NCBI RefSeq assembly: GCF_041929235.1
Contig: NZ_JBHFNP010000029.1
Coordinates: 62,001 to 126,000, forward strand
Reading direction: 5' to 3'
Origin: Microseira sp041929235
GTDB taxonomy: Bacteria; Cyanobacteriota; Cyanobacteriia; Cyanobacteriales; Aerosakkonemataceae
DNA: 64,000 bases
The notes under the pieces were generated by a model. It saw only the letters and a list, made by a program, of their open reading frames with translations, was not told the DNA's origin and ran no database searches. A program made the position numbers and the translations under genes. Positions 16,681-24,836 of this stretch are shown here, in pieces. Numbering within the stretch: position 1 is the stretch's first letter; every line of letters begins with the position of its first letter.

Positions 16681-16941
16681 ATGGGAAAAGCAGGTAGAGC
16701 GCTCAAACAAGTCTTGGAATCCAACAAAATCAGCCAGAATAAGCTAGCAGTCAAAATAAGCATTGAGCGCACCGTCGTGTATCGGTGGACCCACGAACGC
16801 ACCGATCCAACTGGGGAGACAATAACAGAGATTACAAAAGCGCTCTGGGAAATCAATCCCGATGCTGTTAGGGAGTTCGTCAAGCTTTATCTGGGGGATA
16901 TTATTGAGGCGAAGGAAGAAGCAGCTACGGGTATAGAGTAG
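16681..16941 (+). CDS. XRE-family HTH regulator, 86 aa
   Basis: MGKAGRALKQVLESNKISQN then KLAVKISIERTVVYRWTHER and a helical tail ending EEAATGIE. The segment QNKLAVKISIERTVVYRWTHERTDP is a Cro/C1-type helix-turn-helix. An in-frame GTG at 16645 would add 12 residues without HTH features, so the ATG at 16681 is preferred; no clear ribosome binding site supports either. It lies divergent from thiC and its riboswitch, with about 115 bp between. No toxin or target gene is adjacent. Confidence 0.8.
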   Translation: MGKAGRALKQVLESNKISQNKLAVKISIERTVVYRWTHERTDPTGETITEITKALWEINPDAVREFVKLYLGDIIEAKEEAATGIE

Positions 16942-17048
16942 ATGCGATCGCGCCTGACAAACCTCCCCAAGCATAAAAGCGGGCAATTTTGGCGCGAAAG
17001 ATTCCGATATGATTAGTAAGGATTTTTACCTGTTATGCCAGTTTCCCT

Positions 17049-17609
17049 ATGCAAAAAACCAAGTTGATAGCGCAACTCATCCCTGGTGCGATGCTATTCT
17101 TAGCCTTAGTAACTCTAGGCCAACAAGTCGTACAGGGACAGCAACGGGAACGGATACGCACGTCTTCCCTGGTACGGACTGTATGCGTCGGTAGTGGCCC
17201 CGGACGCTTTCGATATGATGAAACAAATATTGCCATAGCCAGAGCCGTCTACAGAAGTCTGATGAATCTCAATCCCAGCAATGGCTCAGCGTCAGTCACC
17301 TGTAGAATCAGAGACGAGGACGAGCAAGCTAAATTTAAAACCCTGGAGTTGGGATTGGGGATGCTTGACACCGATGCAGGCAGTCCTGCCAACATCGTCA
17401 ATATTTACCTGGATGGGCGACAAGCGGCAACTCGGACAGTTGGTGCTGGACAAACAGCTTCTTTCTCATTCGATGTTACCAATGTTAGCAATGTTGCGAT
17501 CGAAGCTACCTGTTCTACTTCAGCCAGATATTGCGCTCGCGTTTACGTTTATAAAGCTGTTTTAGAGCGGATTCCAGAGGTAAGAAGACCCCGCTCGCGC
17601 AGAAATTGA
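17049..17609 (+). CDS. Secreted hypothetical protein, 186 aa
   Basis: The N-terminus MQKTKLIAQLIPGAMLFLAL followed by VTLGQQVVQGQ is a signal peptide, probably cut after VQG. The mature part has TVCVGSGPGRFRYDETNIAIARAVY, VTCRIRDEDEQAKFKTLELGLGM, a beta-rich segment NIVNIYLDGRQAATRTVGAG, and C..ARYCARVYVYK. Four cysteines could form two disulphides. The basic C-terminus ends RRPRSRRN. I do not recognise a family; a periplasmic or surface beta-sandwich is my guess. It is the first of several small exported proteins between 17 and 19 kb. Confidence 0.65.
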   Translation: MQKTKLIAQLIPGAMLFLALVTLGQQVVQGQQRERIRTSSLVRTVCVGSGPGRFRYDETNIAIARAVYRSLMNLNPSNGSASVTCRIRDEDEQAKFKTLELGLGMLDTDAGSPANIVNIYLDGRQAATRTVGAGQTASFSFDVTNVSNVAIEATCSTSARYCARVYVYKAVLERIPEVRRPRSRRN

Positions 17610-17770
17610 AAATGATGCACCAGACCCTTTTTTTACCTGAGTTTTTATGGCAAGTCTGAAAACTCGGTATTGGCGAGGGCCAACAATAGTACCCTTCTGG
17701 GTGCTGTCTTTTACTTTTTTATTCAATTAGCTTAGAAGCAACACACACCTAGTAGCTAGTTGAAGCCAAT

Positions 17771-18067
17771 ATGCTATCTATCATTACCAAAACATCCCAG
17801 GTTGCTAAAGTTGAATTTAAAACCGATCCCAACTCTAGCAATGTGGCGTTCAAAAATTGGAATAATACCGGAAAAGTTTTATTGATTGCGAACGTGCCAT
17901 CTGGTATTGCCAGTACGCTTGCACTCTTAGCACAATATACACCTTTTCCATTTTTTGACAAGGAACTGTATATTGAAATCGAGGAAAATCCAGTCGAAAC
18001 CAAGGATGTAAGCGGCTCTTACTACGTGACAAGATATGGGGGGCGGATCGAAATTCGCAACTATTAA
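17771..18067 (+). CDS. Hypothetical protein, 98 aa
   Basis: Beta-rich and lacking a signal peptide: KVEFKTDPNSSNVAFKNWNN, a hydrophobic middle GKVLLIANVPSGIASTLALL, and YYVTRYGGRIEIRNY at the C-terminus. I do not recognise it. There is no strong ribosome binding site at the ATG. The TAA stop is the first base triplet of a 21-bp terminal inverted repeat (18064-18084), so the C-terminus abuts a repeat element. An origin as a carboxylesterase-like or lectin-like fragment cannot be judged from sequence. Confidence 0.5.
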   Translation: MLSIITKTSQVAKVEFKTDPNSSNVAFKNWNNTGKVLLIANVPSGIASTLALLAQYTPFPFFDKELYIEIEENPVETKDVSGSYYVTRYGGRIEIRNY

Positions 18068-18191
18068 CTCAAGTTGCTAGTTATCTCATGCATAGCGGCT
18101 AATTGCTAATGGCTAATGGCTCCCTCGGCAAAAATATCAGGACTTACGCTCACCCATCCGGGTTTCTATTCTTCGACAAGGAACTAGGCTA

Positions 18192-18505
18192 CTGCTCAAC
18201 AAGAACGGCAATCTGCAAATACAACCGAAAGGACAGCTCAGACTCAGGGGCAAGCCGATGTCGTGTTGTATTCTGAAGCCAATTTTCAGGGACGTGTCTT
18301 TAGAACGAGTGCGGCAGTTCCAGATCTGGGCAGATTCAATAATGTAGCTTCCTCGGATCGGGTCAATAACAATCAGACCTGGCGGTTCTATGCCCAGAAG
18401 AACTTTCAAGGTGACTTTGTTGAGATTAAACCGAGACAGTCGCTCGCCAATCTAGGCAGGCTGAATAATCGCATCGAATCGCTGAGAGCTGTACCTGGGC
18501 GTTAA
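18192..18505 (+). pseudogene. Beta/gamma-crystallin-like protein, lacking its signal peptide
   Basis: The frame open from about 18192 reads ATAQQERQSANTTERTAQTQ then GQADVVLYSEANFQGRVFRT, with a second motif FYAQKNFQGDFVEIKPRQS and LGRLNNRIESLRAVPGR. The two (Y/F)..ANFQG-type Greek-key motifs identify a beta/gamma-crystallin fold, usually a secreted calcium-binding domain. ATAQ looks like the end of a signal peptide, but a TAG lies just upstream and the DNA beyond it is the CAGGACTTACGC repeat. I infer that the export signal was replaced. Translation from GTG 18260 could still yield an unexported 81-residue domain. Confidence 0.65.
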
Positions 18506-18729
18506 AGGGTGAGAACAGGTGAGTACCCGTCTAGGGTTGCGAGCAGCATTTGCTGTGCCTTTGGCATCGCGACCCTCACCGATCAGCTCTTAAAGAGGTG
18601 GAAAAGTTTCCCATCTCTAAACTTTCGGTTAATCGGTGTTCACAGGTGTAATCGTGATTGCCATTTTTTAGCAATCTTTTGAAATTGCATCCCTCCTGGA
18701 AAACATCAATATTTCAATCAAGATAAACC

Positions 18730-19026
18730 ATGAAAATTACCACTCAATCTAGGCTGCGGACAGTTCTAATCGCGAGTATTTTTGTGTTATTAACCAGTGC
18801 AATTACATTGTTCAAATCGCCAGTTGTCGCTCAAGTTGTTCGGCAAATTGCTCCACGAATTGAAACGAGCGCAGGAAATGACCCGACTGTTCCGCCTTCT
18901 TATCGATTAGTCGTCAGCCGACCTCAAGACATCGTGTATGTAACTTGCCCTAACAACTATGCTCCTAAACTTGGCTATCTACGCAATGTTGAAGCAATTC
19001 AATGTGAACGGTTCCAATCCAAATAG
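18730..19026 (+). CDS. Small secreted hypothetical protein, 98 aa
   Basis: MKITTQSRLRTVLIASIFVL followed by LTSAITLFKSPVVAQ is a long signal peptide ending VVAQ. The mature 63 residues include YRLVVSRPQDIVYVTCPNNY and AIQCERFQSK, with two cysteines that could pair. I see no enzyme motif and recognise no family. ATCAAGATAAACC before the ATG offers only a weak ribosome binding site. It sits inside the interval bounded by the 21-bp inverted repeats. Confidence 0.6.
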   Translation: MKITTQSRLRTVLIASIFVLLTSAITLFKSPVVAQVVRQIAPRIETSAGNDPTVPPSYRLVVSRPQDIVYVTCPNNYAPKLGYLRNVEAIQCERFQSK

Positions 19027-19065
19027 ACCTACAAAACTTGAACACCTACTCAGCAGATAAACCAA

Positions 19066-19258
19066 CTTTGGTGAGCTGAAAAATCGTGGGTTTGACGCTA
19101 AAGAAACAAAGGGCGAGCTGAAAAATCGTGGGTTTCTTGCGAGAAATTAACTCTTCACCTTTGTTTCTTTAGCCGAGGTTTCTGGGGTAATGGGTAATTC
19201 TCAAGAGTAGACTGAGCCATGAATCCAATTACCAATTACCAATTACCAATTACCAATT
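19066..19258. repeat. Hairpin repeats and CAATTAC heptamers
   Basis: GAGCTGAAAAATCGTGGGTTT occurs twice (about 19070 and 19109), and AAAGAAACAAAGGGCG is mirrored by CTTTGTTTCTTTAGCC, an arm set shared with the 61022 element. A CAATTAC heptamer array fills 19225-19258. Confidence 0.7.
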
Positions 19259-19282
19259 TGCATAACTAGCAACTTGCGTTAA

Positions 19283-20002
19283 TTAAGGACTTGATTCTAA
19301 CGGCAGATCGAGAACTGAAAAATTTTCCCACCCCGCCCCATCGAAATGCCACCATTCGCTTGGCATTGGCATAAATCCACGTTGTTTCATCGAATTTTGC
19401 AGGATCTGGCGATTTCTCCGAGAACGGGAACTGCCGCCGCTATAATTTATATGCGCCCTCACGGTAAAATTATCAAACTCGGTTGGCATCTCTAATTCAT
19501 CACCATTTCTATCTACAAGCGTCACATCCACAGCTGCACCGCGATTGTGTCGAGAACCTATAGCAGGATTGGCGACGTAGCGAGGATTGGGAAACAATCG
19601 CCACATTTGTCTTTGAACAGATAAGGGGCGATAGCAATCGTAAACTTTTAGCCCCAAACTTTGTTTTTCCAAATCTTGTTGCACGAGAGAAAGCTTTCTG
19701 GCAACCGATGCTCTTAGCAGGCATCGCGCTACAGGGTAGAGTCTTCTTTTGGTAAAATTATTCTGAGTAGCATAGCGGATGTCGAGGACGATATTGGGAT
19801 TAACTGAGGGAATATCGATGAGTTGAGTCTTATTTTTAACTTGAGATTCCACAATATTATTAGATTTAGTTGAATCTGTCTGAAATACTGTCCTTGGGGG
19901 AGTGGCAGAGGTAGCAATAGGTATAAAGTCGGATTTCTGACATGATATATATAAAGCTACTAATAAGATAAAACTAATTGCTCTCGCCCAGGATCGAATC
20001 AT
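19283..20002 (-). CDS. D-alanyl-D-alanine dipeptidase, VanX-like lipoprotein
   Basis: About 239 residues from the ATG at 20000-20002. MIRSWARAISFILLVALYIS followed by C is a lipoprotein signal (lipobox YISC). The peptidase M15D domain has LDIRYATQNNFTKRRLYP, YDCYRPLSVQRQMW, the zinc motif SRHNRGAAVDVTLVD (SxHxxGxAxD) and EWWHFD with catalytic Glu and third zinc His. These enzymes cleave D-Ala-D-Ala; outside vancomycin clusters they recycle peptidoglycan peptides. No vanH or vanA neighbour is present. A longer reading to 20098 would overlap the divergent gene at 20007 and lack a signal peptide. Only four bases separate the two divergent starts. Confidence 0.9.
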   Translation of the reverse strand: MIRSWARAISFILLVALYISCQKSDFIPIATSATPPRTVFQTDSTKSNNIVESQVKNKTQLIDIPSVNPNIVLDIRYATQNNFTKRRLYPVARCLLRASVARKLSLVQQDLEKQSLGLKVYDCYRPLSVQRQMWRLFPNPRYVANPAIGSRHNRGAAVDVTLVDRNGDELEMPTEFDNFTVRAHINYSGGSSRSRRNRQILQNSMKQRGFMPMPSEWWHFDGAGWENFSVLDLPLESSP

Positions 20003-20006
20003 AAGT

Positions 20007-20510
20007 ATGCCGCCGAAAATAAAAAACATCGTCGCATGGCAACAAGCGGAACTGCTGATGCAACCAGCTTTCCTCCGCATTTTAGATAACATTCGCAAGC
20101 AGTTGGAAGAATCTGTCTGGAAAGGGACTTACGAAGATGTGCCAGTTTGGCCTGAAGGCACGACAGAGGAAACAAAAGCCAGGGTACAACAACTGCGGCA
20201 ACAACTCCAAGATGCGTCGCCAGAGGCACGAGAAGAAATTGAAGAAGCGATCGTCCGCCTGCCGCAACCCTATCCAGGATATCGGTTAATTTTGCAACAT
20301 CAAAGTCAGCAATTTACCCTCGATCTGTGGGAACTTTGTTATCAGGTCTGCTTTTGCAACTACAATCTTGTCATTGTCGATCCAGACAATCTCGAAGTCG
20401 AGATCGATACCAGCCTGATCGATGAGACGGGGAATGTAGATTGGAATCGCTTAGATGCGAAGGCACAGCAGACAGTGAGGCAGATATTTGCCAATCTGCC
20501 AATTATTTAA
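20007..20510 (+). CDS. Conserved cyanobacterial protein of unknown function, 167 aa
   Basis: MPPKIKNIVAWQQAELLMQP start, then a charged helical segment (EGTTEETKARVQQLRQQLQD.. EEIEEAIVRLP) and a C-terminal domain with LILQHQSQQFTLDLWELCYQ, NYNLVIVDPDNLEVEID and LDAKAQQTVRQIFANLP. It is soluble with no catalytic motif that I can name. It ends 26 bp before ygfZ and probably shares its transcript. It is divergent from the VanX-like gene with only four bases between start codons, so each promoter must lie inside the other gene. Confidence 0.7.
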   Translation: MPPKIKNIVAWQQAELLMQPAFLRILDNIRKQLEESVWKGTYEDVPVWPEGTTEETKARVQQLRQQLQDASPEAREEIEEAIVRLPQPYPGYRLILQHQSQQFTLDLWELCYQVCFCNYNLVIVDPDNLEVEIDTSLIDETGNVDWNRLDAKAQQTVRQIFANLPII

Positions 20511-20536
20511 TAAAGGTTAAAAAGGAAGGAAATTTC

Positions 20537-21811
20537 ATGATTCAGGCGTTGCAGGATGTCTTGACGGCTGCTGGAGCAATTTTTGCAGATGGGGTGGTAG
20601 TGAGTTTTGGCAACGATGAGGCAGCGATACGCCTGACGGCACGCTGCGCGAACCCATCCGCAAAACAGGGTGTGGTAGTATGCGAATTCTCCCACTGGGG
20701 ACGCATCCAAGTTGCCGATAGCGATCGCCTCCGCTTCCTGCACAATCAAACTACCAACGATTTTCAAAGCTTAAAACCAGGACAAGGCTGCGATACGGTT
20801 TTTGTCAGTTCCACCGCGCGGACTATAGATTTAACAACCGCCTATGTCACCGAAGATACCGTACTGTTGCTGGTTTCACCTAGTCGGCGTCAGCAGTTAA
20901 TCCAATGGATGGATAAATATCTGTTCCCGATGGATCGGGTGCAGTTAAAAGATGTCACCGATGATACTGCGATGTTCGCCTTGATTGGGCCAGGAAGTGA
21001 CGCGCTGTTGGATAAACTGGGTGCAACTGCAATTGTGGGACAAGCTTACGCCAATCACCAAGTTTTGCAGATCCCCCCTAACCCCCCTTACCAAGGGGGG
21101 GACCCAGGGGGGGATCCTTACCAAGGGGGGGACCCAGGGGGGGATCCTTACCAAGGGGGGGACCCAGGGGGGGATCCTTACCAAGGGGGGGACCCAGGGG
21201 GGGATCCTTCTGAAGCAGCGGACAAGAGGGAAAACCCTTCTGAAGCAGCGGACAAGCGGGAAAACCCTTCTGAAGGGGGGGATCAAATCGAGGTTCGCGT
21301 TGCTGTTGGGAGTGGGTTGGCACTACCTGGATATACGCTGATTGTCTCAGCTGATAATGCAGCGGCGTTGTGGGAAACATTAGTAGAAGCGGGGGCAGTA
21401 CCGATGGGCGATCGCATGTGGGAACGGTTACGAATCGAACAAGGACGCCCCGTACCAGACCGGGAATTAACCGATGATTATAATCCCCTCGAAGCTGGAT
21501 TGTGGCAAACCATTTCTTTCAACAAAGGCTGCTATATCGGTCAAGAAACAATTGCCAGATTGAACACATATAAAGGCGTAAAACAGCAACTCTGGGGAGT
21601 CCGTCTCAACGCACCCGCCGAACCCGGAACCCCCGTAATGATAGGAGAAGAAAAAATTGGCAAGCTAACAAGTTACACCGAAACCGAACAAGGGCCATTT
21701 GGCTTAGCTTATATCCGCACAAAAGCCGGTGGTGAAGGATTAAAAGTCCAAGTAGGAGAAACCGAAGGCCAAATAGTCGATCTCCCCTTCCTGACACGCC
21801 AACCCCAATAG
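20537..21811 (+). CDS. ygfZ: Folate-binding YgfZ/GcvT-like protein with in-frame repeat insertion
   Basis: About 424 residues from ATG 20537, which has AAGGAAGG upstream. YgfZ uses tetrahydrofolate to help maintain Fe-S enzymes. Seen are RIQVADSDRLRFLHNQTTND near the N-terminus and the diagnostic KGCYIGQET followed by IARLNTYKGVKQQLWGVRL. Between the two halves, residues about 184-243 consist of four copies of a ten-residue unit PYQGGDPGGD and two of PSEAADKREN, absent from the family, encoded by perfect 30-bp tandem repeats. The frame stays open and the catalytic or binding parts remain, so the protein may fold with an extra loop. The frame is open upstream to 20441, which overlaps the preceding gene and lacks family features. 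Confidence 0.93.
   Translation: MIQALQDVLTAAGAIFADGVVVSFGNDEAAIRLTARCANPSAKQGVVVCEFSHWGRIQVADSDRLRFLHNQTTNDFQSLKPGQGCDTVFVSSTARTIDLTTAYVTEDTVLLLVSPSRRQQLIQWMDKYLFPMDRVQLKDVTDDTAMFALIGPGSDALLDKLGATAIVGQAYANHQVLQIPPNPPYQGGDPGGDPYQGGDPGGDPYQGGDPGGDPYQGGDPGGDPSEAADKRENPSEAADKRENPSEGGDQIEVRVAVGSGLALPGYTLIVSADNAAALWETLVEAGAVPMGDRMWERLRIEQGRPVPDRELTDDYNPLEAGLWQTISFNKGCYIGQETIARLNTYKGVKQQLWGVRLNAPAEPGTPVMIGEEKIGKLTSYTETEQGPFGLAYIRTKAGGEGLKVQVGETEGQIVDLPFLTRQPQ
21086..21265 (+). repeat. Six tandem 30-bp units inside ygfZ (4+2)
   Basis: Four units CCTTACCAAGGGGGGGACCC.. (30 bp each, from 21086, 21116, 21146, 21176) are followed by two related 30-bp units CCTTCTGAAGCAGCGGACAA.. (21206, 21236) and a partial third. 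The preceding CCCCCCTAACCCCCCTTACC ties the first type to the intergenic foldback family at 799. Confidence 0.93.
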
Positions 21812-21908
21812 CGACTAACCTCTTCCTTATTTCTTACCTCTGCGTCCTCTGTGCCTCTGCGGTTCATTAAATAATTACTCTTCCAGGCTCTCACAAGGAG
21901 TACCAATC

Positions 21909-22466
21909 GTGGCAGTAACTATATCCCAACCAGAAAATCAAGAACGCTGCTTGACATTTTATGGCATTAGCTGGTCGCAGCTAGAAGCCATCGAAGCAGC
22001 ATTTGAAAATGTAGCCGGAGTCAGGTTTACTTATTTAGATGGCATCTTAGAGATTATGACAGTGAGTCCAGAACACGAGGAAACTAAGAGTACAATCGGC
22101 TTGCTGTTAGAAGCTTATATGAGGCAAAAAGGTATCCGGTTTTATGTTAAAGGTGGCCCCACTCTAGGTAGCGAGGAGCAAAATGCGAAAAAAGAGCCGG
22201 ATGAATCCTACAATTTGGAGACAAAGAAAGCCATTCCCGACTTGGTAATTGAGGTAATATTCACCAGTGGAGGAATCAACAAATTAGAATTATATCAACG
22301 AATTGGCGTTCCGGAAGTCTGGTTTTGGGAAGATGGCTTACTCAAACTGTATCGCTTGCGCGATCGCTACGAACAAATTGAGCGCAGCGAGTTATTGCCA
22401 GACTTAGATATCGCCCTGTTGAGTCGATATACCTTATACGCAGACCAGTACGACGCTGTAACATAA
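21909..22466 (+). CDS. Uma2 family (DUF820) PD-(D/E)XK nuclease-like protein
   Basis: 185 residues, a different subtype from the gene at 8146. Seen are CLTFYGISWSQLEAIEAAFE, VRFTYLDGILEIMTVSPEHE (about 38-57), the acidic PDESYNLETKKAIPDLVIEVIFTSGGINKLELYQRIGVPEVWFWED region (about 97-142) with the D and E-x-(V/I) of the nuclease core, and LYRLRDRYEQIERSELLPDL at the end. The function of these multigene proteins is unsettled. ACAAGGAG precedes the start (GTGGCAG; the exact first codon is GTG). It follows ygfZ by 97 bp on the same strand. Confidence 0.9.
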   Translation: MAVTISQPENQERCLTFYGISWSQLEAIEAAFENVAGVRFTYLDGILEIMTVSPEHEETKSTIGLLLEAYMRQKGIRFYVKGGPTLGSEEQNAKKEPDESYNLETKKAIPDLVIEVIFTSGGINKLELYQRIGVPEVWFWEDGLLKLYRLRDRYEQIERSELLPDLDIALLSRYTLYADQYDAVT

Positions 22467-22641
22467 TTTACTAAAGCAATTCAGTAGCGAACGCAGTTCT
22501 GTGTAAATCTTGCTTAAGTTCTCCTTAAAATCGCTAACTTCTCCTTCAACCCCATCGGATCTGTTAGACACTGGAAGTAATCGGGCAGGGACACTGCCTT
22601 TAAGCATCCTCTCTAAATTTTCAGTCCCAAGGAGCGTTATC

Positions 22642-23067
22642 ATGTATCGCACTTCTGCTGAAATGTTTGACTTTAGCTGTCGGTTGATTATCCGCGCCCT
22701 AAAGAAGCAGAACAAAACTCTAGTAGAATCTTATAGAAAAACCCTAAGTGCTTTAGCGGGTTTTGATTACACAACCGAGATCTTCACAACAGTCCTAATC
22801 GAATTATCCGAAACCGACTCCCAGACCTTGGAATGGACTTTGAACAACTTTTACGATTTAGAAACTCACCTGGATTTGCTAGAAGAAGTGAAAGACTTGA
22901 TTTGTCTAACCCTCGCCGCACAGGGATTTATCCCTGGTGAAGATTTTAGTGCGGATTGGACCGGCAAAATATTAGTTAAAGAATCCGCTTATACCTGCTT
23001 AGAAGAAAGTCTTCCACCTCCCTATCGGAGTTTGCTACCAAAAGTTGTACAACTGACCGACAATTAG
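22642..23067 (+). CDS. Conserved hypothetical protein, 141 aa
   Basis: The start ATG at 22642 has a strong AAGGAGCG eight bases upstream. The protein is soluble and mostly helical: MYRTSAEMFDFSCRLIIRAL, a segment SALAGFDYTTEIFTTVLIEL, LEWTLNNFYDLETHLDLLEE and a C-terminal SLPPPYRSLLPKVVQL. No motif or family is recognised. The frame is open further upstream to 22510 but that part has no matching start signals. Its TAG stop overlaps the first base of the foldback repeat at 23067. Confidence 0.65.
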   Translation: MYRTSAEMFDFSCRLIIRALKKQNKTLVESYRKTLSALAGFDYTTEIFTTVLIELSETDSQTLEWTLNNFYDLETHLDLLEEVKDLICLTLAAQGFIPGEDFSADWTGKILVKESAYTCLEESLPPPYRSLLPKVVQLTDN

Positions 23068-23185
23068 GGGCACGGCATAGACAAATTTTTTACTATCGCA
23101 AAGGTGGTTAATGCCGTGCTGTCCCAGTAGGGGCACGGCATAGACAAATTTTTTACTATCGCAAAGGTGGTTAATGCCGTGCCCC
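23067..23185. repeat. Two direct copies of a GGGGCACGGCAT foldback repeat
   Basis: Copies at 23067-23119 and 23130-23185 each start GGGGCACGGCAT and end ATGCCGTGC(CCC), enclosing the same 30-base middle. Each forms a hairpin. They sit between the convergent genes at 22642 and 23196 and may terminate both. Confidence 0.85.
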
Positions 23186-23195
23186 TACATTAACC

Positions 23196-24836
23196 CTAAA
23201 TTCCTCGTACTTCTGGTGCGGCGGAAATTTGGTAAACTAGAGATGCCTGGAGTTGCGAGTAAGGTTCCATCTGGAAATTCCAAGTACAAAAGCCATTTTC
23301 ATCAGGTTGCACGCCGTTGGAAGTTTTATCTGAAATTACCTCAACTTTTACTTGATCCAACTCCGAAATTGGCACTCGCTCAGTGGTTTTAATCACTCTT
23401 GATTCTGCTCCAATATTAGAAAGGAATAACTTGGTCGTAGTGGTGACAATATTCCACCGGGTGAGATGATCTTTTTTTCTTTCCTGGGTTTGAGTCCGTT
23501 GCACCCGCATTGCACCATCCGGTCCCCATCCTAAAGCAAATTTCTCCCCTGGTGCAATAAATAAAACCTCGGTACGACCGACAAAACCAGATGTTCTTAC
23601 TAAATCAACTGGTCCTGCCAAAATGGGAAATTGAGAAGTATTGGTTTGTTCGGTTTTAAGCATAACTTGACAGGACATTTCCGGCATTAATATATACTCA
23701 ATTTCCGCTGCCGACTCAAAGGAAAAAATAGGCACGCGGTAGGGACGACCATCAGAAGGAATAGTCGCTTTTTTTGCAGGTCGGAGAGTACGGACTTCGC
23801 CGCCATCATCAACGCCTGGTAAGTCTACAGTGCCAGGAGTTTCTTCAGGGACAGCGGTTTGGGTTATTCCTCTTCCAGTTGTTTGAATCTTCTGATCGCG
23901 AGCTTCTATAATAATTGCCTGGGATTTTTCTTGAACATTTAAAGTGTCATCTGTTAACAGTGGCGGTTCAGTTCCCAGCGAGCTTCTTGCAGTAGAAAAT
24001 ACTAAATCTACATCGTTCCAATCTTCCCCCGTGCGTTGCCAAACGCAACCATCAACGCGAAAAGATAAGTTTGCAGGTGGGTTCGTAGTAAGGACTTCAG
24101 TCCCCTCCAAGTTAGTAGTAAGGACTTCAGTCCCCTCCAAGTTAGTAGTAGGGACTTCAGTCCCCTCCAGGTTCGTAAGGACTTCAGTCCTCAACAAACG
24201 CGCCTGATGCCAAGGACGCCACATCGCATTAGGAACGACATAATCAAAGGCAATTTCATATTCTCCCGCTTGAGGAATCATTAAATCTGCTTCGATGCGG
24301 GCATTATACATCATATCGGGACGAGATAATGCACTTGCTTTAGCAATCAAGTCATTAATTTTCTGACTTAAATCTTCCTGGGTGTGATAGCTATTCAAAA
24401 TTTCTACCCGCAAGTCTCGCAATTGTTTAAACAGAGTAGAAAATTGCTCGCGCCAAGTTCTAGGATCGATTTGTCCCCAAATGGCATCGATAGGCAGTTC
24501 TTGCAAACCTTTTGCCAGGATAGCATTGACTTTTTCAAAGCAAGATTCGAGGTGCTGGCGGTCTTCAGCGGTATTGTTAAAGGTTTTGGTTAGCGAACGG
24601 ATTTCGGTTTCTAATGCTTTAATTTCATCCGGTTTATCCGCTTCTTTAACTAACATTTCCCGCCGCACTCTAACATCATCAATGCGTGCGTTGGGATAGT
24701 CCTGACAAAATTCGGCGCGCAGGGATTTATCTGATAAAACTGGTGCGACTTGTTCTACTTTAATTCGCCACAGTCCTGGAGTAAAATTGCTCTTGCCAAT
24801 TCGCCTCACTTGTGCCCGGTCTTCCAGCAGCGTCAC
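23196..24836 (-). CDS. DUF4139 (mucoidy inhibitor MuiA family) protein 1, probably with altered N-terminus
   Basis: 546 residues from a GTG. N-terminal DUF4140-like part: VTLLEDRAQVRRIGK; a coiled-coil region (about 90-185); a DUF4139 domain with VVPNAMWRPWHQARLL, GEDWNDVDLVFSTARSSLGTEPPLL and FVGRTEVLFIAPGEKFALGW. Function unknown; a role in envelope polysaccharide has been suggested for the family. Residues about 222-250 are a repeat, TNLEGTEVLT, encoded by 30-bp units. No ATG opens this frame; an ATG at 24900-24902 reads MQALQPPVSVIQELTL in another frame, which looks like the original N-terminus cut off by a frameshift near 24845. A larger paralogue lies at 25646. Confidence 0.8.
   Translation of the reverse strand: MTLLEDRAQVRRIGKSNFTPGLWRIKVEQVAPVLSDKSLRAEFCQDYPNARIDDVRVRREMLVKEADKPDEIKALETEIRSLTKTFNNTAEDRQHLESCFEKVNAILAKGLQELPIDAIWGQIDPRTWREQFSTLFKQLRDLRVEILNSYHTQEDLSQKINDLIAKASALSRPDMMYNARIEADLMIPQAGEYEIAFDYVVPNAMWRPWHQARLLRTEVLTNLEGTEVPTTNLEGTEVLTTNLEGTEVLTTNPPANLSFRVDGCVWQRTGEDWNDVDLVFSTARSSLGTEPPLLTDDTLNVQEKSQAIIIEARDQKIQTTGRGITQTAVPEETPGTVDLPGVDDGGEVRTLRPAKKATIPSDGRPYRVPIFSFESAAEIEYILMPEMSCQVMLKTEQTNTSQFPILAGPVDLVRTSGFVGRTEVLFIAPGEKFALGWGPDGAMRVQRTQTQERKKDHLTRWNIVTTTTKLFLSNIGAESRVIKTTERVPISELDQVKVEVISDKTSNGVQPDENGFCTWNFQMEPYSQLQASLVYQISAAPEVRGI
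24085..24174. repeat. Three tandem 30-bp units inside the first MuiA-family gene
   Basis: GTAGTAAGGACTTCAGTCCC.. repeats at 24085, 24115 and 24145 (30 bp each), with a partial fourth at 24175. The unit includes GGACTTCAGTCC, a small palindrome. On the coding strand each unit gives TNLEGTEVLT. Confidence 0.92.

Larger units (their letters stand above)
18064..19282. repeat. 21-bp inverted-repeat pair enclosing 1.2 kb
   Basis: TTAACTCAAGTTGCTAGTTAT at 18064-18084 and its complement (20 of 21 bases) at 19262-19282 enclose a broken crystallin gene and a small secreted-protein gene. The same arms enclose only 162 bp at 56022-56183. In both left ends the next bases are CTCATGCATAGC. They behave like terminal repeats of a foldback element, here with or around other DNA. 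Confidence 0.65.

Noticed and set aside
20945..21380. Minus-strand proline-rich frames opposite ygfZ
   Set aside because: They are the antisense of the 30-bp repeats within a conserved gene.
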